Shown: positions 38,863-48,310, counted from the stretch's first letter. The stretch: 64,000 bases of DNA from Methylococcus sp. Mc7 (GCF_019285515.1 NZ_CP079095.1:806001-870000); one strand, 5' to 3'. Numbers and translations: made by a program. The notes: generated by a model from the sequence alone, not told the origin.

Positions 38863-40107
38863 GTGAAACGCCCCAGCCGAGCAGCTATCGTCCGCGCCGT
38901 CTTGGCCGCTCTCGTCGTGCTGCCTGTGGCGGCACTCTGGTCCGCCCTGGACCCGAAACCGCTGGTGAACGCTCCGACGCCAACCTCCCATGCCTATGAC
39001 GGACAGGAATTGCTGAATGTCCGCAAGCGTGAAGGAGAAGCAAGAACGGTCGAGTTGACGGCCAGCGACATCGAAACCGCAATCAACGATCTGATGGCCC
39101 GAAAGAAACTCGAGGGCGCCGTCCGCACCGAGATGGAAGGGAACTGCTTGACGGCGGCCGCCACCCTACGGCTCCCCTACGTGGCGGACCGGTTTCTGAA
39201 CGTCCGGCTGACCGTCGAAGACGGCGATCCCTTGCCCGCCGTGACCAGCCTGCGGGTAGGGTCGCTCCCCCTGCCGTCCAAAGCGGTGAATGCCTTCGTG
39301 ATTCGCCAACTGGAAAGGAAGGGGCTGCTGCGGAACGTGCCGGGCGATCAAGGCCTCATCCTGTCCGCGCATATCCGTGGCGGGAAGCTGGAACTGACTT
39401 TCGCCGGCGAATCCCGGACGACCGGGCGCCTTGGCGCGCTGATCGTCGAAACCGCCGGCCCCGAACGGATCCGAGCCTATCATGACCGGCTCGCCGGTGC
39501 GTTGAGCGAATCCAATACCCGTCATTTCGTGCGCCTGGGAATACTGATGCGGGCGCTGTTCACTCTGGCGGAACAGCGGTCCGCGGCAGCCGATCCGGCG
39601 GCGGAAAACCGGGCGGTCATTCTGCTGCTCGCGGCCTACGTGAACGGCTACGATCTGATGAGCGGCCCGGAGGGGGATGCTCCGCCGTTGCCGGTACGAT
39701 CCGTGCTGCTGCAGGGGCGGCAGGACCTCGGGAGGCATTTCATGACCTCCGCCGCCTTGGCCCTGGCGGGCCAGCGCACCCTGACCGACGCCATCGGCCT
39801 GATCAAGGAATTGAACGACACGCACAGCGGCAGCGGGTTCAGCTTTACCGATCTGGCCGCCAACCGCGCCGGCACGGTGTTCGGCAAGCGCGCGGCCCAG
39901 CCGCGTTACGCCCGCCGCATCCAGGGCGTTCTGGCCGCCGGCACCGACGATGCGGTTTTCATGCCGAATGTCGGGGATTTGCCGGAACGCCTTCGCGGCG
40001 CCGAATTTTTCGAGCGGTTCCGGGACGTCTACAGCCCGGAGTTCGAACGGCTGAAACAGCTCATCGACGAGCGTATCGACCGGCTTTCACTTTACACCGA
40101 CCCTTGA
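38863..40107 (+). CDS. Membrane-anchored protein of unknown function
   Basis: 414 residues from the GTG at 38863 (MKRPSRAAIVRAVLAALVVLPVAALW), one N-terminal transmembrane anchor with a periplasmic rest. I do not recognise a domain. Visible segments include LTASDIETAINDLMARKKL, AATLRLPYVADRFLNVRL, ILLLAAYVNGYDLMSG and HFMTSAALALAGQRTLTDAIGLIKELNDTHSGSGFSFTDLAANRAGTVFG; the last looks like a conserved helical core. The open frame starts earlier but the upstream part reads as intergenic. It is divergent from the DUF1775-like gene. Confidence 0.75.
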   Translation: MKRPSRAAIVRAVLAALVVLPVAALWSALDPKPLVNAPTPTSHAYDGQELLNVRKREGEARTVELTASDIETAINDLMARKKLEGAVRTEMEGNCLTAAATLRLPYVADRFLNVRLTVEDGDPLPAVTSLRVGSLPLPSKAVNAFVIRQLERKGLLRNVPGDQGLILSAHIRGGKLELTFAGESRTTGRLGALIVETAGPERIRAYHDRLAGALSESNTRHFVRLGILMRALFTLAEQRSAAADPAAENRAVILLLAAYVNGYDLMSGPEGDAPPLPVRSVLLQGRQDLGRHFMTSAALALAGQRTLTDAIGLIKELNDTHSGSGFSFTDLAANRAGTVFGKRAAQPRYARRIQGVLAAGTDDAVFMPNVGDLPERLRGAEFFERFRDVYSPEFERLKQLIDERIDRLSLYTDP

Positions 40108-40132
40108 CTCCCTGGGGCGTCCGTCACAAAAA

Positions 40133-40154
40133 AGCCAGCCCCGGGGGGCTGGCT
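40133..40154 (-). terminator. Rho-independent terminator of the di-haem peroxidase gene
   Basis: AGCCAGCCCC (133-142) pairs with GGGGCTGGCT (145-154). On the minus strand the stem is followed by a run of seven T residues. Confidence 0.88.
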
Positions 40155-40182
40155 CCGTACGCCGAAAACCGGACGGACCTTA

Positions 40183-41214
40183 TCAGTTGTAGTCGAAGGT
40201 CTTGTTCGGCAAGCCGGGCAGTTGCGGCATCTGCTGCTTGGGGAATTCGCCGGTCAGGGCGTTCAGGAAGGCGACCACGTCGGCGATCTGCTGATCGCTC
40301 AAGTCCTTGTTGAGCTGCAGCTTGGCCATCACCCGCACCGCCTCGTCCAGCGTCTTGACCTTGCCGTTGTGGAAATACGGGGCGGTCAGAGCGACGTTGC
40401 GCAGGGTCGGCACCTTGAACAAATGTTCGTCCTCGGTCTTCTTCGTGACCTCGGCGCGGCCCTTGTCCTGGCTGAATCCGTATTTCGCCTCGAACATGCC
40501 GTTCTCGAAGGTCGGGAACTTCATGAAGAACGGCGTTCCCTCCGGCAGGGTGGGACCGTTGAACGCCGGCCCGCTGTGGCAGTTCGAGCAGCCCGTCTCG
40601 GCGAAAGTGTTCATACCCCGCACCTGTTGTTCGGTCAGGGCGGTCTTGTCGCCGGTGACGTATTTGTCGTAGGCGCTGTTGGGCGTGATCAAGGTGCGCT
40701 CGTAGGCGGCGATGGCGTTGGCGGCATTGTCCGCCGTGACCACGTCCCCGCTGCCGAAGGCGGCGGCGAAGGCTTCCGGATAACCCGGAATGGCCTTGAG
40801 CCGAGCCACGACGTCGTCCCAGCTCTTCATGCCCATCTCGATGGGGTTGGTCACGGGTCCCTTGGCCTGCGCTTCCAGGCTGGGCGCGCGGCCGTCCCAG
40901 AACTGTACGGAGCTGAAGGCGGAATTCCAGACCGTCGGCGCGCTGCGGCCGCCGACCTGTCCGTGGACGCCGACCGAGCCGCCGCGGTTGTCTTCGCCGC
41001 CCAGCATCACGTTATGGCAGGAGTTGCACGAGACCGTGCCGGTCGAGGACAGGCGCGGGTCCAGGTAAAGCATCTTGCCCAGTTCCACCTTGGCCGGGGT
41101 GCTCGGATTGGCCGCGGGCTCGGGGGCCTTGGCGGGCAGCGCCTGCCAGTCGGCAACCGCCGCCGACGCTCCGGCCATGGCCAGGGCGCAGGTCAGCAAA
41201 CGTAGAGTGAACAT
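40183..41214 (-). CDS. Di-haem cytochrome c peroxidase family protein
   Basis: Periplasmic di-haem protein of 343 residues with a cleavable signal peptide (MFTLRLLTCALAMAGASAAVA). Two haem c sites are visible: SCNSCHN near residue 61 and GCSNCHSG near 210. Family signatures: LGKMLYLDPRLSSTGTVSC, APTVWNSAF, FWDGRAPSLEAQAKGP, KVPTLRNVALTAPYFHNG. These enzymes reduce hydrogen peroxide with electrons from small c-type cytochromes; MauG-like oxidative roles also exist in the family. Its own terminator lies at 40133-40154. Confidence 0.93.
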   Translation of the reverse strand: MFTLRLLTCALAMAGASAAVADWQALPAKAPEPAANPSTPAKVELGKMLYLDPRLSSTGTVSCNSCHNVMLGGEDNRGGSVGVHGQVGGRSAPTVWNSAFSSVQFWDGRAPSLEAQAKGPVTNPIEMGMKSWDDVVARLKAIPGYPEAFAAAFGSGDVVTADNAANAIAAYERTLITPNSAYDKYVTGDKTALTEQQVRGMNTFAETGCSNCHSGPAFNGPTLPEGTPFFMKFPTFENGMFEAKYGFSQDKGRAEVTKKTEDEHLFKVPTLRNVALTAPYFHNGKVKTLDEAVRVMAKLQLNKDLSDQQIADVVAFLNALTGEFPKQQMPQLPGLPNKTFDYN

Positions 41215-41321
41215 GGTGACTTCCTCCTCGGTGTGGTGTTGTTTTCAAACGGCTGCATCGCCGGGTCCAGCGCGTTCTTATAGGAAATTACGCGCTAGTT
41301 TGCAACCGCCCCACCGCCGGG

Positions 41322-41570
41322 TCAGTGCCGGGTCGGCGCCTGTCCGGCCCGCACCACCAGATCCTTCGGTATCGCGACCAGATCGAACGAGTCCAGATAG
41401 CGCGCCACCAGATCTTCGCTGACGTTGATCTCGACACGCGGCGGCGCAGGCTCGCTCAGCCGCTGCATTCGCTTCTCCAGCCGCTGGGCGGAGACGTTCA
41501 GGCTCACCACGACGCCCAGCCCGAAGCCGACCGCCAGGAACAGCAGATACATCGTGATTTCGATGGTCAT
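41322..41570 (-). CDS. Small single-span membrane protein, unknown
   Basis: 82 residues from the ATG at 41570, which has a GAGGAG ribosome site. TIEITMYLLFLAVGFGLGVVVSLNV is one transmembrane helix; the soluble tail is charged (QRLEKRMQRLSEPAPP, then VEINVSEDLVARYLDSFDLVAIPKDLVVRA). No family recognised. It lies between the peroxidase gene (same strand) and the divergent permease gene. Confidence 0.7.
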   Translation of the reverse strand: MTIEITMYLLFLAVGFGLGVVVSLNVSAQRLEKRMQRLSEPAPPRVEINVSEDLVARYLDSFDLVAIPKDLVVRAGQAPTRH

Positions 41571-41741
41571 CGGAATTCTCCTCGCCCGGAATTGCGGGCG
41601 CCTCATGCGTTTGACATGGTGCCCGGGCGGAGAATTTCAACATTCCGCAATATTTCGCCGTCAACCGGAGAGCGCCGTTCGGCGGATACACCGGTTCAGG
41701 CATAATCGCCCCAAACTTCCAAAAAGATACGGAGAGGCGAC

Positions 41742-43151
41742 ATGCGAATCTTTCGAACCAAGGCGGTTTCCACGAACGACTGCACCGGCAGCGGCCTCAA
41801 GCGCTGCCTGGGCGCGCTCGACCTGACCCTGCTCGGGATAGGCGCCATCATCGGCACCGGCATCTTCGTGCTGACCGGCATCGCCGCCGCCACCCAGGCC
41901 GGCCCCGCCGTCGTCCTCTCCTTCGTCTTCGCCGGAATCGCGTGCGCCTTCGCCGCCCTGGCCTACGCCGAGCTGGCGGCCTGCGTGGGCGGCTGCGGCA
42001 GCGCGTATGGTTACAGCTATGCGGCTTTCGGCGAACTGATCGCCTGGATCATCGGCTGGGACCTGATCCTCGAATACGCGATTTCGGTGGCCGCGGTCGC
42101 CAACGGCTGGTCGGGCTATTTCGCCAACGCTCTGACCGCAGTCGGTCTGGAATTGCCGGACTATCTGACCAAAGCGCCGGAAAAGGGGGGGCTCATCAAC
42201 TTGCCGGCCTCCGCGATCATCTTCCTGCTGATGGCCCTGCTGATCGTCGGCGTGAAGGAGAGCGCCCGCCTCAATACCGTCATGGTGTCCGTCAAGGTGC
42301 TGGCCATCGTGGTGTTCGTCGCCGTCGCCAGCGCCCACGTCGATCCCGCCCATTGGGACCCGTTCCTGCCGTTCGGCTGGTTCGGCCACGATGCCGGCGG
42401 CAAGCCGATCGGCGTGATGGCCGGGGCTTCGATCGTGTTCTTCGCCTACGTGGGATTCGATGCGGTCTCGACCGCCGCGGAAGAAGCGCGCAATCCGATG
42501 CGCGACGTGCCGATCGGCATCATCGGCTCGCTGGTGTTCTGCACCCTGATCTACATCCTGGTGGCGGGACTCCTCACCGGCGTAGTGCCCTACACCGAAC
42601 TCAACGTCTCCTCGCCGGTCGCGCACGCGCTGCAATTGCTGGGCATCCGCTGGGCTTCCGGGCTGGTCGCCACGGGGGTGATCGCGGGGCTCACCACGGT
42701 CATGCTGGTGCTCTATTACGCCCTGACGCGAATCATCTTCGCCATGTCCCGCGACGGGCTGATGTCACCCTGGTTTTCCGCGGTGAACCGCCGCACCCAG
42801 ACGCCGGTGCGGGTCATCGTCCTGTGCGGCCTGTTCATTTCTCTGGTCGCCGGCTTCGTCCCCCTGGGCGAACTGGCCGAACTCGTCAACATCGGCACCC
42901 TGTTCGCCTTCGTCCTGGTCTGCCTCGGCGTGATCGTGCTCCGCGTCACCCGCCCGGAGCTTCACCGGCCGTTCAAGACGCCGGTCGTGCCCTGGTTTCC
43001 GATCCTGGGCGCCTTGTCCTGCGGCGCCCTGATGGCCTTTCTGCCGGCCCTGACCTGGCTGCGCTTCGTGATCTGGCTGGCGCTGGGCATCGTGATCTAT
43101 TTCGCCTATTCCTACCGCCACAGCAAGTTGGCGGAACAGGCGGCGGATTAA
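41742..43151 (+). CDS. Amino acid permease, APC superfamily (cationic-amino-acid type)
   Basis: 469 residues, about 12 hydrophobic helices. Near the N-terminus LKRCLGALDLTLLGIGAIIGTGIFVLTG is the APC signature; FFAYVGFDAVSTAAEEARNP is the conserved loop of CAT-type transporters, followed by RIIFAMSRDGLMSPWF. Substrate specificity cannot be read; YfnA/CAT-like members carry amino acids in by proton coupling. An AGGCGACATG context gives a clear start. Confidence 0.92.
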   Translation: MRIFRTKAVSTNDCTGSGLKRCLGALDLTLLGIGAIIGTGIFVLTGIAAATQAGPAVVLSFVFAGIACAFAALAYAELAACVGGCGSAYGYSYAAFGELIAWIIGWDLILEYAISVAAVANGWSGYFANALTAVGLELPDYLTKAPEKGGLINLPASAIIFLLMALLIVGVKESARLNTVMVSVKVLAIVVFVAVASAHVDPAHWDPFLPFGWFGHDAGGKPIGVMAGASIVFFAYVGFDAVSTAAEEARNPMRDVPIGIIGSLVFCTLIYILVAGLLTGVVPYTELNVSSPVAHALQLLGIRWASGLVATGVIAGLTTVMLVLYYALTRIIFAMSRDGLMSPWFSAVNRRTQTPVRVIVLCGLFISLVAGFVPLGELAELVNIGTLFAFVLVCLGVIVLRVTRPELHRPFKTPVVPWFPILGALSCGALMAFLPALTWLRFVIWLALGIVIYFAYSYRHSKLAEQAAD

Positions 43152-43918
43152 CCCCGGAAAACGTCCTTCCTGCGCCGGATTTCCGCGAACACCTCCACGT
43201 CCGGCGCATCGGGCAGACCCAACCCCTCTCTGATCTCCGGACTTTCCGGCCGCAGGAAGGGGTTGGTCGCCAGCTCCTCGCCCAGGCTCGAAGGCACCGT
43301 GGCCCGCCCCTCACGCCGCAAGGCCTCGACCCGGCCCAGGCGTTCGCGCAAGGCGGGGTTGCCGGGCTCGACCGTAACGGCGAAGCGGGCATTGGCCTGG
43401 GTGTATTCATGGGCGCAGAAAACCTTCGCCTCCGGCGGCAGCGCGCGCAGTCGCTCCAGGGAGCGCCACATCTGCTCCGCACTGCCTTCGAACAAACGAC
43501 CGCAGCCCAACGCGAACAGCGTGTCTCCACAGAACAGCGCGCCATCGGCCTCGAACCAGAAGGCGACGTGGCCGGAGGTATGCCCCGGGACCTCCAGCAT
43601 CCGCGCCGATGCGGAACCGATCCGGAATTCCTCGCCGTCTTTCAAGACGACGTCGATTCCCGGGATGCGATGGCGATCTCCTGCCGCGCCGACGACGGTG
43701 CAGCCGGTCACCGCCTTGAGCTCCAGATTGCCGCCGACGTGGTCGCCGTGGTGATGGGTGTTCAGCACGTGGCTGAGCCGCCAGCCCCTGGTATCGAGCG
43801 CCTCCAGCACCGGCCCGGCGATGGCCGGGTCCACCGCCGCGGTGGCGCCGCTGTCGGGCTCGTGGAGGAGATAGACATAGTTGTCTTCGAGCGCGGGAAT
43901 TTGAAGGATTTCGAGCAT
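43148..43918 (-). CDS. gloB: Hydroxyacylglutathione hydrolase (glyoxalase II)
   Basis: Metallo-beta-lactamase-fold enzyme of 256 residues releasing lactate from S-lactoylglutathione. The binuclear metal motif is NTHHHGDHVGGN; further ligands lie in VPGHTSGHVAFWF, LFCGDTLFALGCGR and FCAHEYTQANARFA. The start overlaps the MutS-like gene stop by one base (TGATG), implying translational coupling. Confidence 0.95.
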   Translation of the reverse strand: MLEILQIPALEDNYVYLLHEPDSGATAAVDPAIAGPVLEALDTRGWRLSHVLNTHHHGDHVGGNLELKAVTGCTVVGAAGDRHRIPGIDVVLKDGEEFRIGSASARMLEVPGHTSGHVAFWFEADGALFCGDTLFALGCGRLFEGSAEQMWRSLERLRALPPEAKVFCAHEYTQANARFAVTVEPGNPALRERLGRVEALRREGRATVPSSLGEELATNPFLRPESPEIREGLGLPDAPDVEVFAEIRRRKDVFRG

Positions 43919-45528
43919 CAGGGCTTGCCTTTCAGGTATCTGGCGATGTCTTCCTTGGAAAAACCGATCTTCCTGGCGATGCGGTCGGCATGGCTGACCC
44001 GCGAAACGCCTTCGACCAGGCGGTAGGTCGGCTGTTCGTTGCGGAATTCCACCTGCCGCGCCTGCCCGACCTTCCTCCCTTGGTAGACGTCCACCAGTTC
44101 GTGGTTGTGAGTGATGAGAACCGTGGTATTGCCCTTCTCCCGGAACCCGTCGAGGATCGCGACGGAGATGTCCATCTTTTCCTCGTTGGTCGTCCCCTCC
44201 GACAGCTCGTCCATGATGACCAGGCTGCGCGGCGTCGAGGCCAGGAAGATGTCCTTGGTCCGTTTGAGTTCGGTGCCGAAGCGGCCTTCGCCGTCCGCCA
44301 GATGGCTGATCTCGGGCACCTGGTAGAACACCCGGTCGGCGACGGTCAGCTCCGCCCGCTCCGCCGGCACGTGGCAGCCGGCCTGGGCCAGGATCTGGAC
44401 CTGCGCCAGGGTCTTGCAGAACGCGGTCTTGCCGCCGCTGTTGGGACCGGTGATGAAAGTCAACCGGTGCTCCGTCAGATCGATGTCGTTGGGCACATAG
44501 AGCGGATTGTTCTTGGCCAGCACCGGGTTGCGCACCCCGCGCAGAGACATCCGGTGCCGCTCCCCGTCCAGGATGCTCGGCAGCGTCATGAAATGCCCGA
44601 AGGCCTCGCGGAAGCGGATGAAGCTCATCAGTTCGTCGAGCTGGCCCAGCGTATCCAGCGTGGCTTGCACCTCCTCGGAGCGGCGGTAAACCTCGCGCAG
44701 AGGATAGATGATGCCGTCACGGTCCATGCCGCCGACGATGGGCACGTAGACGAAGCCGATCGGCAGCAGGAACAGCCAGAACACCGGCGCGATCGACGCC
44801 GCGATATCCAGGGCGAAAGGCAAAAACTCCATCGCGGCCAGAAACAGCAGCACCGTGACCGTCAGGCCGACCGGCTTGAACAGCGAAGGCCGGAACCGGA
44901 TGCCCGGCGTGAGCCAGCCCTTTTCGGCCCGGGTGCAGACCCGCTTTTCGGTCCGGTACACCGGCCCCTTCATCAGGGCGTAGGCCCGTGACCGGGCGAA
45001 ATCCCGGACTTCCTGCACCAGCGCCTTGAGATAGGCGCCGTCCGGTTCGGGCAGACGGTTGGCGCGCTCGACCAGGTCGAGCATGAAGCGCGTGCCCTTG
45101 ATATAGGTGGCGTAGCCGTAGCCGTCGATTTCCAGGGGATGCGCAGGTGAACTGATCAGCCCCAGGAACTGGGCGTAGAGGAGATTGTAGAACTCCCCTT
45201 CCAGCTTGGCGGCTTCGGCCAACAGGACTTCGAGTTCCGCCCGCAGCTCTCCGTTCCGCTCCAGTTCCCGCACCGCCTCCTGCCTGGCTCGGATCAGCCC
45301 GGCATCGACCGGCGGCTGAGCGAGGGAGCGATAAAGCACCGCGCGCCCGATGGCCGTGGTGGCATGGTCGGCGGCCTCGAACAGCTTGTCGACCTCGATC
45401 ACCCGGAAAGCCTGCTCGTCCAGCACCGCCTCGCCGGTCCGCCCCGGCGCGACCGAAGGGATCTTGGGCGGTTCCTTGCTGTCGGACCTTAAAATCGTCG
45501 GGTAGCCCCGGACATCGATGGGTTCCAC
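43918..45528 (-). CDS. Membrane-anchored MutS-like ATPase
   Basis: 536 residues from a GTG at 45528 with GAGGGCGG upstream. The C-terminal ATPase is MutS-type: Walker A GPNSGGKTAFCK, Walker B SLVIMDELSEGTTNEEKM, and VLITHNHELVD. The middle has two adjacent hydrophobic helices (VGLTVTVLLFLAAMEFLPFAL and ASIAPVFWLFLLPIGFVYV), unlike repair MutS, and no mismatch-recognition domain is seen. Related MutS-family proteins of this layout are annotated only as MutS-related. Coupled to gloB. Confidence 0.85.
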   Translation of the reverse strand: MEPIDVRGYPTILRSDSKEPPKIPSVAPGRTGEAVLDEQAFRVIEVDKLFEAADHATTAIGRAVLYRSLAQPPVDAGLIRARQEAVRELERNGELRAELEVLLAEAAKLEGEFYNLLYAQFLGLISSPAHPLEIDGYGYATYIKGTRFMLDLVERANRLPEPDGAYLKALVQEVRDFARSRAYALMKGPVYRTEKRVCTRAEKGWLTPGIRFRPSLFKPVGLTVTVLLFLAAMEFLPFALDIAASIAPVFWLFLLPIGFVYVPIVGGMDRDGIIYPLREVYRRSEEVQATLDTLGQLDELMSFIRFREAFGHFMTLPSILDGERHRMSLRGVRNPVLAKNNPLYVPNDIDLTEHRLTFITGPNSGGKTAFCKTLAQVQILAQAGCHVPAERAELTVADRVFYQVPEISHLADGEGRFGTELKRTKDIFLASTPRSLVIMDELSEGTTNEEKMDISVAILDGFREKGNTTVLITHNHELVDVYQGRKVGQARQVEFRNEQPTYRLVEGVSRVSHADRIARKIGFSKEDIARYLKGKP

Positions 45529-45638
45529 TGCACCGCCCTCGCTTGACTGACAAAGCGCAATTTTGACCCGGTTGGGCAAAGGAAGGCAAAAGCCGCAGAC
45601 TCGGCCAACCTCTCCGCAGCCCTTTTTCCAGGTACCGC

Positions 45639-45959
45639 TTACCGCCAGGCCCGGCTCAGCATCTGGTCGATGGCTCCAATGACCCGGTCTCCGGCATCCG
45701 ATAACGATCCCACCCGTCCTCCCAATTGGGCGACCGGCACCGACACGATCTCCAGCGGGTGAAGAACGACATCGACGCCTTCGATGGTGAAGGCTGGATT
45801 GAAACCCGGATCGGGAACCGCGCCGAGCCGGTCCTGACGCACCAGCGGCACCACGACCCGGCGCCGATAGTCGTCGAAGAGCGGCGACTGGACGATCACC
45901 ACGAACGGGATGGCATCCCGGTGCGGGCCGGTATTTCGGTGGACATCGAACTGAGCCAT
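45639..45959 (-). CDS. ccdB: CcdB-family toxin
   Basis: 106 residues. MAQFDVHRNTGPHRDAIPFVVIVQSPLFDDYRRRVVVPL is the CcdB start, and the C-terminus ends GAIDQMLSRAWR, where F-plasmid CcdB has the gyrase-contacting WGI end (here only Trp is kept, then Arg). CcdB traps DNA gyrase on DNA. The ATG overlaps the ccdA stop by one base. The altered end leaves its potency open. Confidence 0.9.
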   Translation of the reverse strand: MAQFDVHRNTGPHRDAIPFVVIVQSPLFDDYRRRVVVPLVRQDRLGAVPDPGFNPAFTIEGVDVVLHPLEIVSVPVAQLGGRVGSLSDAGDRVIGAIDQMLSRAWR

Positions 45960-46210
45960 CAGAGCGTCGAATGCTCGTCGGCAAAAGAACCGTGTTTTTC
46001 CTCGAAGGCATTCCATAAGGCAACGGTCGCTTCGACGCGTCGAGATTGCTCGCGCCGGCGTTGCAACTCGTGTTCGACGAATTCGGCAAGCAGGGATTCG
46101 ACGACCCCGGACAGGTTCCCGGTCAACTGGCGGGCCTGTGCCACCACTTCCTCGTTGAGACTGAGGTTGACCGGACGCTTGCGAACATGGGACGGAACGA
46201 TGGTTTTCAT
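45959..46210 (-). CDS. ccdA: CcdA-family antitoxin
   Basis: 83 residues. KRPVNLSLNEEVVAQARQLTGNLSGVVESLLAEFVEHEL is the ribbon-helix-helix DNA-binding part; the C-terminal AFEEKHGSFADEHSTL matches the CcdB-binding tail (F-x-x-x-x-G-x-F-A-D). The ATG at 46210 has an AGAGG ribosome site. A short spacer upstream contains TGCGCATTCTATGCGCA, a near-palindrome that might be the autoregulatory operator. Confidence 0.9.
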   Translation of the reverse strand: MKTIVPSHVRKRPVNLSLNEEVVAQARQLTGNLSGVVESLLAEFVEHELQRRREQSRRVEATVALWNAFEEKHGSFADEHSTL

Positions 46211-46388
46211 AGAGCACCTCTGAATGCGCATTCTATGCGCAAAGTCGATGTTGCGCATCCAACCCGAAGCGCGGACCAGTCACGCCCGTCGATCCGAACT
46301 TGAGGCAACCCCCGCCTCCGCATACCATTAGCCGCCCGAATTCCCGCACCGGGCGCCGGAAAATCCGGCGAACCCTCGAAGAGCCCCT

Positions 46389-48299
46389 ATGCAAAAAGCC
46401 TTGTTCAATCTCGTTCGGCGCGGCCTGGAAAAGCAGGTCCCGGCCACCGGCCTCGGCCTGTTCCGGATGGCGTTCGGTCTGGTCGCGTTCCAGGAAATCT
46501 GCTTCCTGTATTACTTCCGCCAACTGATCTTCGATCCGGTGCCCTACCTGGACGTCGCTTCGCCCTCGGTCCATCTGTTCCTGGTGCTGTGGGGCATCGC
46601 CGCGCTGTGCCTGGCGCTGGGGCTCTACACCCGGCTCGCCGCCATCGCCAACTACCTGTTCTGGCTGGCGTTCACGGTATTCACACCGATGTGGAAGGAT
46701 TTCGATGGCGGCTTCGACCAGCTCATGCTGGGGTCGAGCCTGTTCTTGATCTTCCTCCCCTCGGAACGCGCCTGGTCGCTGGACCGGCTGCGCCTGGCCT
46801 GGCGCCATTCGACGGTGGATCGGCGCTACGCCCTGCCGCAGACGGTGCCGGTGCTGTGTTATTTCCTGCCGCTGGCGGTATCCCTCGGCTTCATCTATTT
46901 CGATTCGGTGATCCACAAGCTGTTCGCCGAATTCTGGCGCAACGGCCTGGGGCCCTGGCTGCCCTCCTCGCTGCCTTATTACATGTCGCCGCTGGACATG
47001 AGCTGGCTGCTGGAGATCGAACCGCTGCAGCGGGCGATCGGCTACACGATCATCGCGTTCCAGTTCGCCTTCCTGTTCCTGCTGTATTTCCGCCGCTTCC
47101 GCGTGCCGCTGATGCTGGCCGGCATGTCGCTGCACGCGGGTATCATCGTGTCGCTGAACATCTACCCGTTCGGTTTCGGCATGCTGGTGCATTATTTCCT
47201 GATGGTGCCGTTCCGTTGGTGGCGGACCCTCGGGCGAACCCTGCGCCCGGCGGAACCGGTGCTGCAGGTGTTCTACGACGAACGCTGCCCGCTGTGCCTG
47301 AAGACCGTCCTCGCCGTCGAGCATTTCGACGTGTTCCGCGCCGTGGAATTCCGCGGACTGCAGACCCATGCCGCGACGGCACCGGCCCTCGAGGACGTTC
47401 CCGAACAGGACTTGCTGGGCGACCTCTACGCCGTCGACCGCAAAGGACGTCGTTACTCGGGGGTGGCGACCTACGCCCACATCCTGGTCGCCATGCGCTA
47501 TCCGGCACTCATCGGACTGGCGATGCTGCTGCCGGGCCTGAACGCCATCGCCGACCGGGTCTACCGGCGTATCGCCGACAGCCGCGTCCGGCTGGGCTGC
47601 GACGCGTCCTGCGCACCGGCGCCGAGCCGGACGGAGCCCGACCTGGCCCAGCGCATCGCCCTGTGGGTCGGCGGCAACCTGCGCCAGCGGGCCAACCGCA
47701 TCAGCCGGATGCTGGTCGTCGTGCTGATCCTGCAGCTCAACTGCACCCTGCACTACGCCATCCTCTACCGCTTAGGCGTGGACACCAAGGCCAACGAAGC
47801 CGGACAGGTGTTGACGATGCTCAGCAATGCGCTGATTTCGGCCTCGCACACGTTCTTGGGCATCACCCCGCATCCGCTCTACCTGCACGACCATTTCCAG
47901 GGTTACGAGCACATACTGGGGATCACCTATCTCGACGCCGACGGCAAGGAACACTGGCTGCCATTCGTCGACGAGGAGGGCCGCATCGTTTCGCCGAACT
48001 GGGGACGGGTGCATTCCATGTGGGCCAACGTCGCGGTGACCAGGCACATGGATCGGCGCCGGCTCGACAAATTCGTGCGCAAGGTGACCGCCTTCTGGGG
48101 CACCCGGCTCGGACTGGACCTGAACCGGACCACGTTCGTCCTGAAGCTCAAGGCCGTGAAGGCGCCGATGGACTGGGAGCCGGGCCTGCGCCGGTACAAC
48201 CTCGGCCAGCCCTGGGAAAACGTCGGCCGGGCGGTGTGGCGTAATGGCGACATGCGGCTGGAACTGGACCGGGATCTCGAGGCACTGAGCGCCGACTGA
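46389..48299 (+). CDS. HTTM (vitamin K gamma-carboxylase-like) membrane protein fused to a DCC thiol domain
   Basis: 636 residues. Residues 1-285 are a multi-helix HTTM domain (GLGLFRMAFGLVAFQEICFLY, then LALGLYTRLAAIANYLFWL and SVIHKLFAEFWRNGLGPWLP). At about 295-400 is a DCC/DUF393 domain starting VFYDERCPLCLKTVLAVEHFD, a thioredoxin-like unit with CPLC. Another membrane helix near 440-460 (MLVVVLILQLNCTLHYAILY) leads to a soluble C-terminal domain. HTTM and DCC domains are known to co-occur; eukaryotic HTTM members carboxylate glutamate, bacterial ones are largely uncharacterised. Confidence 0.88.
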   Translation: MQKALFNLVRRGLEKQVPATGLGLFRMAFGLVAFQEICFLYYFRQLIFDPVPYLDVASPSVHLFLVLWGIAALCLALGLYTRLAAIANYLFWLAFTVFTPMWKDFDGGFDQLMLGSSLFLIFLPSERAWSLDRLRLAWRHSTVDRRYALPQTVPVLCYFLPLAVSLGFIYFDSVIHKLFAEFWRNGLGPWLPSSLPYYMSPLDMSWLLEIEPLQRAIGYTIIAFQFAFLFLLYFRRFRVPLMLAGMSLHAGIIVSLNIYPFGFGMLVHYFLMVPFRWWRTLGRTLRPAEPVLQVFYDERCPLCLKTVLAVEHFDVFRAVEFRGLQTHAATAPALEDVPEQDLLGDLYAVDRKGRRYSGVATYAHILVAMRYPALIGLAMLLPGLNAIADRVYRRIADSRVRLGCDASCAPAPSRTEPDLAQRIALWVGGNLRQRANRISRMLVVVLILQLNCTLHYAILYRLGVDTKANEAGQVLTMLSNALISASHTFLGITPHPLYLHDHFQGYEHILGITYLDADGKEHWLPFVDEEGRIVSPNWGRVHSMWANVAVTRHMDRRRLDKFVRKVTAFWGTRLGLDLNRTTFVLKLKAVKAPMDWEPGLRRYNLGQPWENVGRAVWRNGDMRLELDRDLEALSAD

Positions 48300-48310
48300 G
48301 CGCTCAGAAC

